A stretch of DNA of 64,000 bases from Protula sp. h YS-2021. Taxonomy: Eukaryota; Annelida; Polychaeta; Sabellida; Serpulidae. Below are positions 24,660-64,000 of the stretch, one piece after another (within the stretch, counting starts at the first letter, position 1; each line of letters starts with the position of its first letter). A model generated the notes under the pieces. It did no database searches. It saw only the letters and a list, made by a program, of their open reading frames with translations, and was not told where the DNA came from. Position numbers and translations under genes: made by a program. Location of the stretch: assembly GCA_949752745.1 (NCBI GenBank), contig OX457025.1, forward strand, positions 97,033,804 through 97,097,803, given 5' to 3'.

Positions 24660-25725
24660 TTCTTACTCCTGTTTTCCTTCTGCATTTTTTTCCTTGTTCC
24701 ACTTCGTATTTTAATTTCAGGCTTGCATTCAACGCCACAAGAAATAGAAATGTTAGACTGAGATAAGTTTGCCACCTTTCGGCGGTGCACTAAGGGGTCG
24801 GCTATAAATTCTCCAGATATGCGGCTAGTTAGCCAGGGCAGTTTTTATGTTCCACCATTTATTCCTGGAATTATGATGCTAATCTAACATTTCACTTAGT
24901 TGTACCTTTTAAGATGAAGACCCTCGTTTTTATAACCACCTTAGGAGCTTTTTTTCGAAGAACCTGTTCTTCTAATTATTCACCTTGCTTATAGATGCCA
25001 CAGAGAAGTGTCGTATTATTTTTTCTTTTCTTTTTTCAATTGCAATATAAAACTACAATGAATTTGGTCAAGGTCACGCCGATTGCGAACATCTCACAAA
25101 CATGGCCCTGGCGGTTCTTGTGAATGCGTCCTTTTAATCTACTATCTTAATCTCTACGAGAAAAAAACACCAACTTTTATATAACTTGAAAATTACTAAA
25201 TACACTTAAGTGCTGGTTTCTAATAACACTTTGTGGAATCTGTGCATTTTTCACGAACACTCAATGCGTAACACATGGGACGATCAAATCCTTCTTATCT
25301 TATAAACAATAAATAAAAATAACAACAGCAACACAACACACTTGTTTATGGATTAGTTTTCTTGATTTTTAAGTATTTTATATCAGGTTGTTTGTCACAA
25401 GTGCAAGAACAAGTAAGTTTCTGTTCACAAAGAAAAAACACTTATAAAATAAAACTCGTAATAATGGGCTTATTTTATACTATTATAAGAATTTCGAAAT
25501 AAACAAACCGAAGCTGTTTGAAAGCAATCCAAGGAAAATATATTCACATATTCATAACACAAAAAAAGACATAAAGCTATAGTTATTCCTTTGTTAATTC
25601 AATTATTTCCTTCCTTCGATATTTCTACAGTTACGTTTGCACAGCGTATAAATAACGGTCAGGAGTATTCGTTGACCACCATATTGGCAGCAGGTTAGTA
25701 TAAAATTAACAGTAACTCACCCATC
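24660..25725. other. Unique AT-rich sequence, nothing recognised
   Basis: No supported gene, RNA or element. Confidence 0.5.
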
Positions 25726-25727
25726 CC

Positions 25728-25935
25728 GGATAAGACCACCCCGGTTAAGACTACCCTGCTTAAGACCACCCCCGTTAAGGCCACCCCGCTTAAGAGCCCC
25801 CATTACAATAGGACTGAGTTTTTCATCTTTCCCGTTCTGGTTCACTCTGATTATGAATGTCCCTGGAAATAAAAAGGCTCCAAAACTGAGACCACTTTTG
25901 ACCGGTGGCAAAGTTGGTCTTTCGGGGTTCTGTTG
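25728..25935. mobile_element. Relic of a TAAGACCACCCC-type DNA element
   Basis: Five imperfect units of TTAAGACCACCCCG-like sequence lie at 25728-25800. The other end, near 25920-25937, contains TTTCGGGGTTCTGTTGTAT, the reverse complement of an ACAACAGAACC-type tip. This pairing resembles decayed pogo/Tigger-like ends. Boundaries are uncertain. Confidence 0.45.
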
Positions 25936-25999
25936 TATAACCGTAAAAAGGTTCTGCCCTTCTTTATGTAAACCAAGTCCTTGCAACTCAACAGGAGAT

Positions 26000-26420
26000 G
26001 AAGCTGGGATACTACTGTAGTAAGCATCCTAATGTAGCGAAAATCCTACTATAGCACGGATCCTACTGTATCGATGATCCTACTGTATCGATGATCCTAC
26101 TGTAGCGATGATCGTACTATAGCGGTGATCCTACTGTGGTTATGATTCTACTGTAGCTAGGATCCTACTGTATCGATGATCCTACTGTAGCGATGATCGT
26201 ACTATAGCGGTGATCCTACTGTGGTTATGATTCTACTGTAGCTAGGATCCTACTGTATCGATGATCCTACTGTAGCGATGATCGTACTATAGCAGTAATC
26301 CTGCTGTGGTTATGATTTTACTGTAGCGAGGATCCTACCGTAACGATAACCCTACCAAAGCAGCGATCCTACTGTAGTGCGGATTCTTCTGTATCGAGGA
26401 ACCTACTGTAGTCAGGATCC
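26000..26420. repeat. 17-bp minisatellite with 85-bp higher-order unit
   Basis: About 24 units of GATCCTACTGTAGCGAT. A five-unit block (about 26079-26163) is repeated almost exactly at 26164-26248 and again from 26249, so the higher-order period is 85 bp. Confidence 0.92.
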
Positions 26421-27440
26421 AGGTCTTCGATACAGTAGAACCTGCAGCTAAGACCACCTCTAAATTAAGACCACGTTTTGGCGGCCCCTTGTTCTTCATC
26501 ATGATTTTAATAGTGTAGCTAAAAAATAAAAGCACCTCTGTCGCAAGACCCTTTTTGGTTCGGATATTTGTCTTAATTCAGAGGTCCGACGCTACTCTAA
26601 TTTTATCATTTTGAAGGGTGCCCTATGGGGTTCTGCGGGTTAGGCAGGTGAGGTATTCTGCTTGGGGCGGAGGATGGGGGGAGAGAGGTATGTGTTTAAC
26701 TTTAAAAAATTTCGTGTTTTTATTGGGTAGGTGAGGGGGGTATAGTTCCCGTGTTCCCGTGTTCATAAACACTGCCGGCTTAGTAGCGCTGCTGCTGTCA
26801 TTGCAATTGGAGCAAAGATAAAAGTTACACGACGAGAAGTTATAATATATGGACCCTGCCGTAGTTGGGAATCACAGAAACGATCCACATCTCTACACGC
26901 ACGAGTGATAGCCAAAAAAAATAAAAAAATGTAACCTATCTCCAACTCAAGACAGAAAACTATAAACTGCTGAATACCAAGAGGGTGTGACAGAACAAGC
27001 GTATGCCCTTTAACTCGTCGTCTTTATGGGCGGTGGGGGGGGGGGGGACCAATAAGACCCCTATGATACCCTTACTTAGTAGCATTCAAGTCAAATTTTA
27101 ATTAGAATTTGTTTTAAAATTTGTTTGATTTGAAATTTTGGCATAATTTAATATTCTGTCGTGTTATGAATTGATAATTAAATGAAGTAAAATAACTCCA
27201 TGTTTTTGTCACCTTGCAACACAAGACCATCTCCCAGTTGCACAAAAAATAACACCAGCCGCTGTAATATCAATCTGTTTATTAGTGAAAGTGTTTGTTA
27301 ATAGGAACTGTGGAATACGTGTCTAAAAATCAACTGTATTACAGATTCAAGGGGTAGCTGAGGGGAAGACCTCTCTCTCTCCCCACGCTCAACCACCCAA
27401 CCTGCTTTCACCCAGTTAGCATAATTTTTTCGTCCAACGA
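26421..27440. other. Mostly unique; CAGTAGAACC-type relic at the left
   Basis: At 26434-26480 the sequence ACAGTAGAACCTGCAGCTAA followed by AAGACCACC resembles a pogo/Tigger-like end, and AATTCAGAGGTCCGAC near 26574 may belong to its other end. There is a G run of about 11 near 27035. No gene. Confidence 0.5.
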
Positions 27441-27447
27441 AAAAAGC

Positions 27448-28195
27448 GCGTTGTTTTTAGGTGGGATTTACGTGGGAACGTGGGGCGTTGGCATGGCCAC
27501 ATAGAAAACATGTGTAATATACATGGACATTCCCACGGTGTGATTTCCGTATAAACTCTACATATAATATACATAGGCTTTCCCACGCGTAAAATGCACG
27601 GGTAGATACGCGCGTAAACTGCATGGTTTTTCCCGCGTAATGCCCACCGTGGGCCTTCCCCTGAAAAATATACCCATATTTTACGCAGTCTGGCAATGTT
27701 AGCTTATTATCGCAGACCGGAAACAGCCGCCATTGAGCGATAATATATTTAAATTTTGCTAAATTCTGCATATTTTGGTGGAGGGCTGCCTTTTTTCTAA
27801 GTAATAGAAAGTTAGACATGGAAATACCAATTTCACTAAACTTTTAATGCTTAAAATTCTTTTAAGGAGTATTTTATAACTGCACTATAGTTATAAAGGT
27901 TCATGTCTGTGTATTCGATGGAGTTTTCGTGTGTGCCCAGGGTGGGTCGTCCCTTTAAAATTCCATGCTTAATATGCGTGGGAATTCCCACATATAAAAT
28001 GCATGGAAATATATGCGTATAAAATGCATGGGTTCACATGCGCATAATACACATCGGAAAGAGTCTCAGACTCTCCTAAATCCCACGTAACTACATGGGA
28101 ATGCCCCAACGAAACACACATTATTTATGCGTGGGTACGTGGGAATACCCACATATATTATGCATAGTCCCCATGTGGGACTGCTGTCTGGGCAG
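27448..28195. mobile_element. ACGTGGG/CCCACG-rich repeat element
   Basis: Dense inverted and direct copies of TTCCCACG, CGTGGGAA, AATATGCGTGGG and ATACATGG-type motifs from 27448 to 28170. They end near GTCCCATGTGGGACTGC and CTGTCTGGGCAG. Composition and motif style match the element at 41969-42973. No coding frame of note. Exact ends and superfamily not resolved. Confidence 0.55.
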
Positions 28196-28263
28196 CTGCT
28201 CTTGTATAATAACGAAATTTTTCATGGAACCAATGTGGCACGACAATTACTCAAAGCAGACGC

Positions 28264-28560
28264 GTGAGCTGGGATCGGGGTCTGGAATCGTATCGTCCAA
28301 CGTCTGAGCTGGGACCGAGGTCTAAAATCGTGTGTCACCCAACGTCTGAGCTGGGATCGGGGTCTGGAATCGTGTGTCGTCCAATGTCTAAGCTGGGACT
28401 GAGGTCTAAAATCGTGTGTCACCCAACGTCTGAGCTGGGATCGGGGTCTGAAATCGTGTGTCGTCCAATGTCTAAGCTGGGACTGAGGTCTAAAATCGTG
28501 TGTCACCCAACGTCTGAGCTGGGATCGGGGTCTGGAATCGTGTGTCACCCAACGTCTGAG
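28264..28560. repeat. 42-bp minisatellite, left block, about 7 copies
   Basis: Units begin GAGCTGGGATCGGGGTCTGG and continue AATCGTGTGTCACCCAACGT. The 42-bp period opens frames on both strands (up to 145 codons). The same unit in the same orientation resumes at 29168. Confidence 0.93.
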
Positions 28561-29167
28561 CCGGTGTTGCGGGACAGATTGATTCCAGGCTGAATTGAGT
28601 AGATTTACTATACATTCCTTTATAATGAGGCAACCCATTCGGAAAGGGGACGCACTCAATTGGGCCCGGGGAACATTCGCGTGAAAATGCGAAATGTTTT
28701 CTCAAGGGATGTTTACTTAAGAGTGGGGTTGTGAAAAAAGGGTAACTTAGACAACTTATCAAGACATTGTTAATCGCTCATTCATCTCAGACCATTAAAG
28801 AGAAAATTAGCATTTTTTTAAATTACTTATACGTGGATCTCAGAGTTCAGAAATTGGTGTTTGGATTGTATTAAATCTGCAGATCGATTAATGGATTCAT
28901 AGCGACTGTTGATCTCAAACAATTGAAAGGCGAGTAATTATATTGCATATAAAAATCTCCCTTCGTTTGAAAAATTCCTGTTTTACTGCAATTAAATGTA
29001 TTTAAATGTATGAGCTGTCAGATAAATAAAATGTGACGTTTGCAGTTTTGTACACAAAGGATTAAGAGACTCATTCTGGCCCGGGACTCAATACGAACTG
29101 CACCAGGTGCAGTCCGAAATTCGTGCACTCAATTCAGCCTGGCACTCAATCTGGCCCCCAACACCGG
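28561..29167. mobile_element. 607-bp TIR element inserted within the 42-bp array
   Basis: Termini CCGGTGTTG and CAACACCGG are exact inverses, and the inverted match extends imperfectly for about 40 bp (CCAGGCTGAATTGAG on the left, CTCAATTCAGCCTGG on the right). Both flanks are units of the same 42-bp minisatellite, broken within GAGCTGGGATCGG. No transposase frame. The target duplication is unclear. Confidence 0.75.
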
Positions 29168-29545
29168 GATCGGCGTCTAAAATCGTGTGTCACCCAACGT
29201 TTGAGCTGGGATCGGGGTCTGGAATCGTGTGTCGTTCAACGTCTGAGCTGGAACCGAGGTCTAAAATCGTGTGTCACCCAACGTCTGAGCTGGGATCGGG
29301 GTCTGGAATCGTGTGTCGCCCAACATCTGAGCTTGGATTGGGGTCTGAAATCGTGTGTCACCCAACGTCTGAGCTGGGATTGGGGTCTGGAATCGTGTGT
29401 CGCCCAACATCTGAGCTTGGATCTGGGTCTGGAATCGTGTGTCACCCAACGCGTGAGCTGGGATCGGGGTCTGAAATCGTGTGTCGCCCAACATCTGAAC
29501 TTGGATCGGGGTCTGGAATCGTGTATCTTCCAACGTCTGCGCCCC
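29168..29545. repeat. 42-bp minisatellite, right block, about 9 copies
   Basis: Same 42-bp unit and orientation as 28264-28560, starting mid-unit (GATCGGCGTCT). The two blocks were probably one array of about 16 units. Open frames (172, 153, 131 codons) are period artefacts. Confidence 0.93.
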
Positions 29546-29884
29546 AGCCCAAATGTCCTCTCCACATGTCTGATATGCCAGTGACTATTATGTTGAGAAA
29601 CTATGAAACCCTTGAGGGAGAATAAGGACAAAGTGTCCCTTAGGAGACTGCAAAGAAAACTGTAATTACTTCACTATAAATTCCACTAGAATTTAACGGT
29701 ACTATAACACGAGTCGTTTTTTATTATTGATGTGTAATGGCATCCTAATAGAGCTGAGCGAATTCCCGACAATATAAGCGAACAATAACACTAATCAGGC
29801 CGTCCATTGTGCATTGTTTTAGGAGATGATAAATATCAAAGCGGCATGACAGAGTATTCTCTCTGCTTCTCCCAGCACACTCCC

Positions 29885-30135
29885 CAACGTCCTATGTTGT
29901 GACGTAAAAATGACGTCTATGTTGGGATGTGAAACGATATCCTGTGTTGTGAGGTAAAACTGACGTCCTATGTTGTGACGTAAATCGAGGTCCTATGGTG
30001 TGACGTAGAAACGACGTCCTGTGTTGTGGTGTAAAAATGACGTCCTATGTTGTGACGTAAAACCGACGTCCTATGTTGTGACGTAAAAGCGACTTCCTAT
30101 ATTGTGAGGTAAAAACGATGCCCTGTATTGTGATT
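29885..30135. repeat. 24-25 bp ACGTC repeat, about 10 copies
   Basis: Units follow ACGTCCTATGTTGTGACGTA. The block is preceded at 29871 by CCCAGCACAC, which resembles the CCCAGCAAAC terminus of the elements at 11165 and 23113. It may be the subterminal part of a related element whose other end I cannot identify. Confidence 0.75.
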
Positions 30136-32787
30136 TGTTGTATGCAGATTTTGACGGGAAATATCTTGCAGTACTGTAAATGTGAAGCTTTCCTCTTTCT
30201 ATCCTACAGCGGCAAACACACACACGTCCTTTTCACTTTATTAATGAACCAAATCCCGTGTTGATTGTCATTCTATGATGACACCTGTCAAACTGTGAAA
30301 CAACGTGGCATATTTCGTGGAAAGTAGACAGAAAGGAAAAGAAATCTCCTGATTTTTAGGGCGGGGGGGGGGGACAAGATGCCGTGGGGTGAGAAAAGTG
30401 GGTATTTAAGCCACACTTTCATGCTATTGTGTTACAATAACAACATCCTGTTTTGTATTTGGTGTTGTTTTGAGCACTTACAAAAAATGAACTCCCATCC
30501 CCTACCCCCCCCCCCCCTCCCCATCCCCGTACATCCCCCGCATCCCCACCACATGCTTACAAGCTAAACCAGCAGCTTGTAACCACCCTCAACATTAACT
30601 TTATTGCCACAAGCAATTAAGTCAACAACGAGCTATTGATATTCAAAATCAATCACAGTCACAGCAAAAAAAATCATTTACTTTTTAAAAATTCATTCAT
30701 TTTTCTTATTTTTTTATTAAATGATTTATTCATTTTTAGTTTGTATTCACAGTAAATGGACAGTTAGTTGAGATCAGAAGCTTTGCAACATCGTTTCATT
30801 TCATGGTTTTCATTTTGGACGCCAAAAAGCGAGTAGTTTCCAGTCGGGTGAGCTCCAGGATAGAGGGGGCGTGGGGAAGCAGTTTATTCTCTGTCTTATT
30901 ACCCCTATACGCCAATATCCTTACCCATAGCCGAGAAATTATGTGGCAATTTTGTCTCGGTCCATAAAAAAAGCATCCTAAACAATATCCCGGAAACGGA
31001 TCATCTACGGAGAGAGAGATCCAAGTTTCTTTTTTTAACGTGAATCCCTCTTTTCACATGCATGCAGCCTTAAAATGCAGCTCCAAATAATTTAAAATAG
31101 ATTTAACTGAATATATCTCCCGAGTTTCGATATCATAAAATGAAGTATAGATATCTCTAGATGTAAATATGTCTCTTATTCAGTTTTTGGTATTATCTCA
31201 ATTTCGAGCAGATATCACTAGAGATATCGTTTAGAAATATCACTCGTTTAATTCATTCTTTAGTATTCAATAAGAGATATCTCTAATTCTGTTGAGACAT
31301 ATTTAATTAGTCAGAGGCACCTCTTGAGATTTACCGATACCTCAGATATCTCCAGTTGAATGAGATATCTCTAGATATATTTAATTGAGAGTGATCTATT
31401 ACTAGCTAGATATATTATTAATTACTTAAAGAAAAAATTAAAGTGAAGTAAAAATGGATTCCATGGGTTTATTTCCGCAGAAATGCTTTTCATTTAATCT
31501 GTTCAAATCCAGGGTGATTCTGTTGAAGTGTTTTTTTTTTCCTTGTGTGTGCGCGAATTTTATAAAGCAGCGTTATAGCGTCACGAGGATAGCCGAAGGA
31601 GTAACTGTCATAAGTCATCGGAACAAAAGCAAAACCAGCAGCGTGTGACATTTCCTTCTTTATTTCCTCCGCATTCTACTTACCGGGGCAAAACAAACTT
31701 TCATTTTGGGGGACAGATAGTGCTGTATTTATACAACACAGAATAACGAGTCTTTGAATTATGGGAGCTGCTCAGCACATCTCTCTGGGGTACTCTTTCT
31801 CTCTTTTCGTCTAATTTCTTTTCTTTCCATTTTCTTGTTATTTACTGTTTAATCTCTTTTTTCACAATGTGCAGTTTGTCCTGTTTTCATTCAGCAATTA
31901 TGCAAATAATAAAGAGGACCAACAGATTTTTTCTGTAACCAAAACGAGCATTCATTTTACCAAGAAATCGACCAACACAGTTGCATGTTCTTTCACTTCT
32001 CCTGAGTGGATGAAATGTATGCGGAGTGGAAGCCCAGAATAGGAACATTCAACTTTGCAAAAAGACCAAAAAGACTTTGGAAATCGGGCAACGTCAGTTC
32101 ACTCTCATTGGTGTTCTTTTCCCTGGATTTCACTGTATTTTAAAATCAAACTGTGTATTTCGGGTACCGGGTTTAGCTGGAGCTCCGGAGCTGCACTCCT
32201 CACTACTATCACAAGAAGAGGCAATGTCCTAAAAGGTTTTATTTTTTAAGAGAGAGAGAATTTTCCGCTAAATAATTGACTACTTAATTTGGCATCATGT
32301 TATAAATAAGATCAATGATCTTTTAACTCTCCAATTTGATTATGGCTGTGGAACTTCTTCCTACTCTCAGTCAAATTTTACTCTTAATTTTTTTATTTAA
32401 AATTTCTGGATCTTGGATATTCAACAGTTCAATTTGTGGTCGACACGTAGAGTTCTAAATATGTATTAAATATTAAATAATTATTAAAATTAGCACCCAT
32501 AAATCACCAATATCCTTTAAAGCAGCAACAAATTCGATTTTCATTCAGTGTTCAACTTCAATTTTGCATCAAAACATTTTAAATTTGGGTACCGGAATTA
32601 GTCTCATAAATAAAACAAATCCAGCTTTCTCAGAAATTTACAAAAGGGTATTTCAGACCCATGAACGGTTTAATTTTGACAAGCGTCATTTATAACAATT
32701 TCTTTAATACATCCTTCTTATTGCGTTCACAGATACAATGATTTGACACATCACACTGAGAAGAGAAGAAAACAACAGTGAGCGATA
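30136..32787. other. Upstream flank of the ITPR-like gene
   Basis: No protein-coding signal. It contains G and C runs (near 30361 and 30507) and a GATATC-rich block (31085-31420). The promoter and 5' UTR are presumably here, but I cannot place a start site. TTGCGTTCACAG ending at 32731 and AACAACAG ending at 32778 are possible acceptors for an upstream non-coding exon. Confidence 0.5.
31085..31420. repeat. Block rich in AGATATCTCT palindromes
   Basis: At least ten copies of GATATC or AGATATCTC-like palindromes at irregular spacing in AT-rich DNA. Organisation resembles the palindrome-filled TIR elements elsewhere in the window, but no termini were identified. Confidence 0.55.
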
Positions 32788-62666
<29,879 letters not shown>

Positions 62667-64000
62667 GTAAGACCCCACACGCCCCTAACACCACCCCCTC
62701 TCCACCCCCCCTCCCCCACCCCTCTCCCCTCACTGCATAACCATGATGGCTTATGCTGTCATGGTGGAGGTACAGAAAAAAAATGTGCTCGCGTCCATTT
62801 TTGTATGTTATATACATTATATATATACATTCATAGACATGCCTTTGTGTTTTCATGTTGTTTACCCACAATGCACTGCTGCCTATGTGATTTGGTCACA
62901 TGATGTGGTCACGTGCTTCTAATGTGCTGGATTCACTTGCAGCCTGTGTATAGGCTAAGCCTAGCCGATGTTCGCACGGTGTACTGGGGGCGTGCAGACG
63001 CTGCCTTCGGCCTAAGTTACACAGGCGTGTAGGCTGTGACCTTAGGCCGTAGCTCAGTCTGTGACATCGTTGTAGTTTTGTTGACACAGGCGCGGATTTA
63101 CTGCTGTGTGGCAAGTGGAGGGGGGGGGGGTAGGGGGGTGGTGGGGAGGGGGGGGGGGGCTCGCTCAAAGATTCTGGTCCTCCACGGAATGCAAATAGTT
63201 GTAAAAAGTAAATAAATATCGGTGGTAGTCTTGTGGCGTTGTCCTCCCTGACGTCACAACAGTTCTACCTCATGTTTCTCTGCAACAGCCCCGGTCATTA
63301 TCACTCCACACTTGTTACTCTGAATCCGCCGCTGTTCAGCAAACGAATGTCTATATCAATAACGTATGCACTAAAACCCTCTAAATATTGTAACTTTCAC
63401 GTTCTGAACATACAATGCACATCCATGGCGGTGTCAGTTTAATTAAATAACCCCAAATGGTACTCAGTGATGTTCCTGCAAGTTTTGGCAAGCGGCCAAG
63501 TTCAACTTGGGGTCAGTCTCAGAATATCCGTTTAAACTCTGTTGCCAACGGCTTGAGAAATCTTATCAGCTTAAAACAATCTGAGAAAAGCTCTGAAATT
63601 TGAAGCAGTTTTTAATCAGGAAAGCGAGTTATTACGACAGAGCGCGGACCCTGGGAACATCACTGATACATTATTAAGTAAAACCTCTGTTGGTTAGCAG
63701 TCTCTGTTGACAAATCAGTAGCTTATTTCTGGCCAGAAAATGCTCAATTTCCGATTATCGTGCTTGGTGCGTGTCGTCAAAAACAGATTTCCAGATTGAG
63801 GGCTGCTTTGTACCGAGGTGTTACTACTCTGTTTTTAAAAGCATGCTGTTGTAAACAAAATTTGATGTACTCACCGGCTTATGGGGACACGTGGGGCGGT
63901 CACGTGATGTTTAATGACATCATCTGATGCGGTCACGTGACATTGATTCGCAATGGTGGGCACGTTATGCAGTACGGTTATGTTTACTGACAGGGTTGGA
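62667..64000. other. Start of intron 22; no further exon recognised
   Basis: Contains C- and G-rich tracts (62695-62735, 63118-63160) and a possible MITE (63087-63334). The remaining 660 bases show no frame matching the ITPR family. Confidence 0.5.
63087..63334. mobile_element. Possible hAT-like MITE (CAGGCGCGGATT ... AATCCGCCGCTG)
   Basis: Left tip CAGGCGCGGATTTA and right tip TGAATCCGCCGCTG are imperfect inverted repeats, about 250 bp apart. A CAGGCGCGGAT tip is, from memory, common among hAT-type MITEs. The target duplication is not convincing. Confidence 0.5.

Noticed and set aside
24085..24766. Ser/Phe/Leu-rich frames suggesting membrane protein
   Set aside because: Polypyrimidine tract read in all three frames; no start, splice or family evidence.
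28222..29631. Several frames of 109-172 codons on both strands
   Set aside because: 42-bp minisatellite artefacts.
62941..63130. A further ITPR-like exon after an AG near 62941 or 63093
   Set aside because: Frames there do not match the helix expected after exon 22; the second site overlaps a likely MITE tip.

Overview
This is eukaryotic (invertebrate animal) nuclear DNA. It has short exons (45-198 bp) separated by introns with GT-AG ends, many minisatellites, non-autonomous DNA transposons and a dead non-LTR retrotransposon. Long C or G homopolymer runs are unusually common. The species cannot be fixed from sequence alone. A marine invertebrate is likely, and amphioxus is my guess (low confidence), partly because I recall exon/intron-boundary minisatellites being reported there.

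Region 1-32.7 kb has no gene I can support. It is a field of tandem repeats: 68-bp units at 2.2-4.6 kb, 35-bp at 5.4-6.5 kb, 30-bp arrays forming the arms of a large inverted repeat at 7.7-11.85 kb, 44-bp at 12.65-13.7 kb, 15-bp at 15.1-15.7 kb, 21-bp at 16.3-16.9 kb, 30-bp at 17.55-17.8 kb, 17-bp at 26.0-26.4 kb and 42-bp at 28.3-29.55 kb. TIR elements lie among them, several inserted inside older repeats. The long open frames here come mainly from repeat units whose length is a multiple of three.

Region 32.8-62.7 kb on the + strand holds the first 22 coding exons (772 codons, no stop, every junction phase-consistent) of a divergent inositol 1,4,5-trisphosphate receptor-like gene (ITPR/RyR superfamily). 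It covers the N-terminal suppressor-like region, the MIR beta-trefoil region and the RIH/armadillo region. The gene continues beyond the right edge. Basic residues of the alpha-domain side of the IP3 pocket are largely kept, while the beta-domain TTGR loop is not. Introns 1, 7 and 10 are large; intron 7 contains an ACGTGGG-rich TIR element and a broken LINE with a hAT-like insertion.

The most striking observation is systematic. At seven of the 21 visible donor sites of this gene (after exons 9, 11, 13, 15, 18, 19 and 20) the intron begins with a tandem repeat whose unit spans the exon-intron junction, so the exon tail plus its GT donor is copied 2 to about 39 times. Unit length differs at every site (14, 66, about 80, 55, 76-82, 32 and about 32 bp), so these are independent expansions. 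A 32-bp triplication covers the acceptor of exon 8, and a piece of exon 21 is copied into the intron before it. Several units look like complete mini-exons (acceptor-like AG, exon tail, donor).
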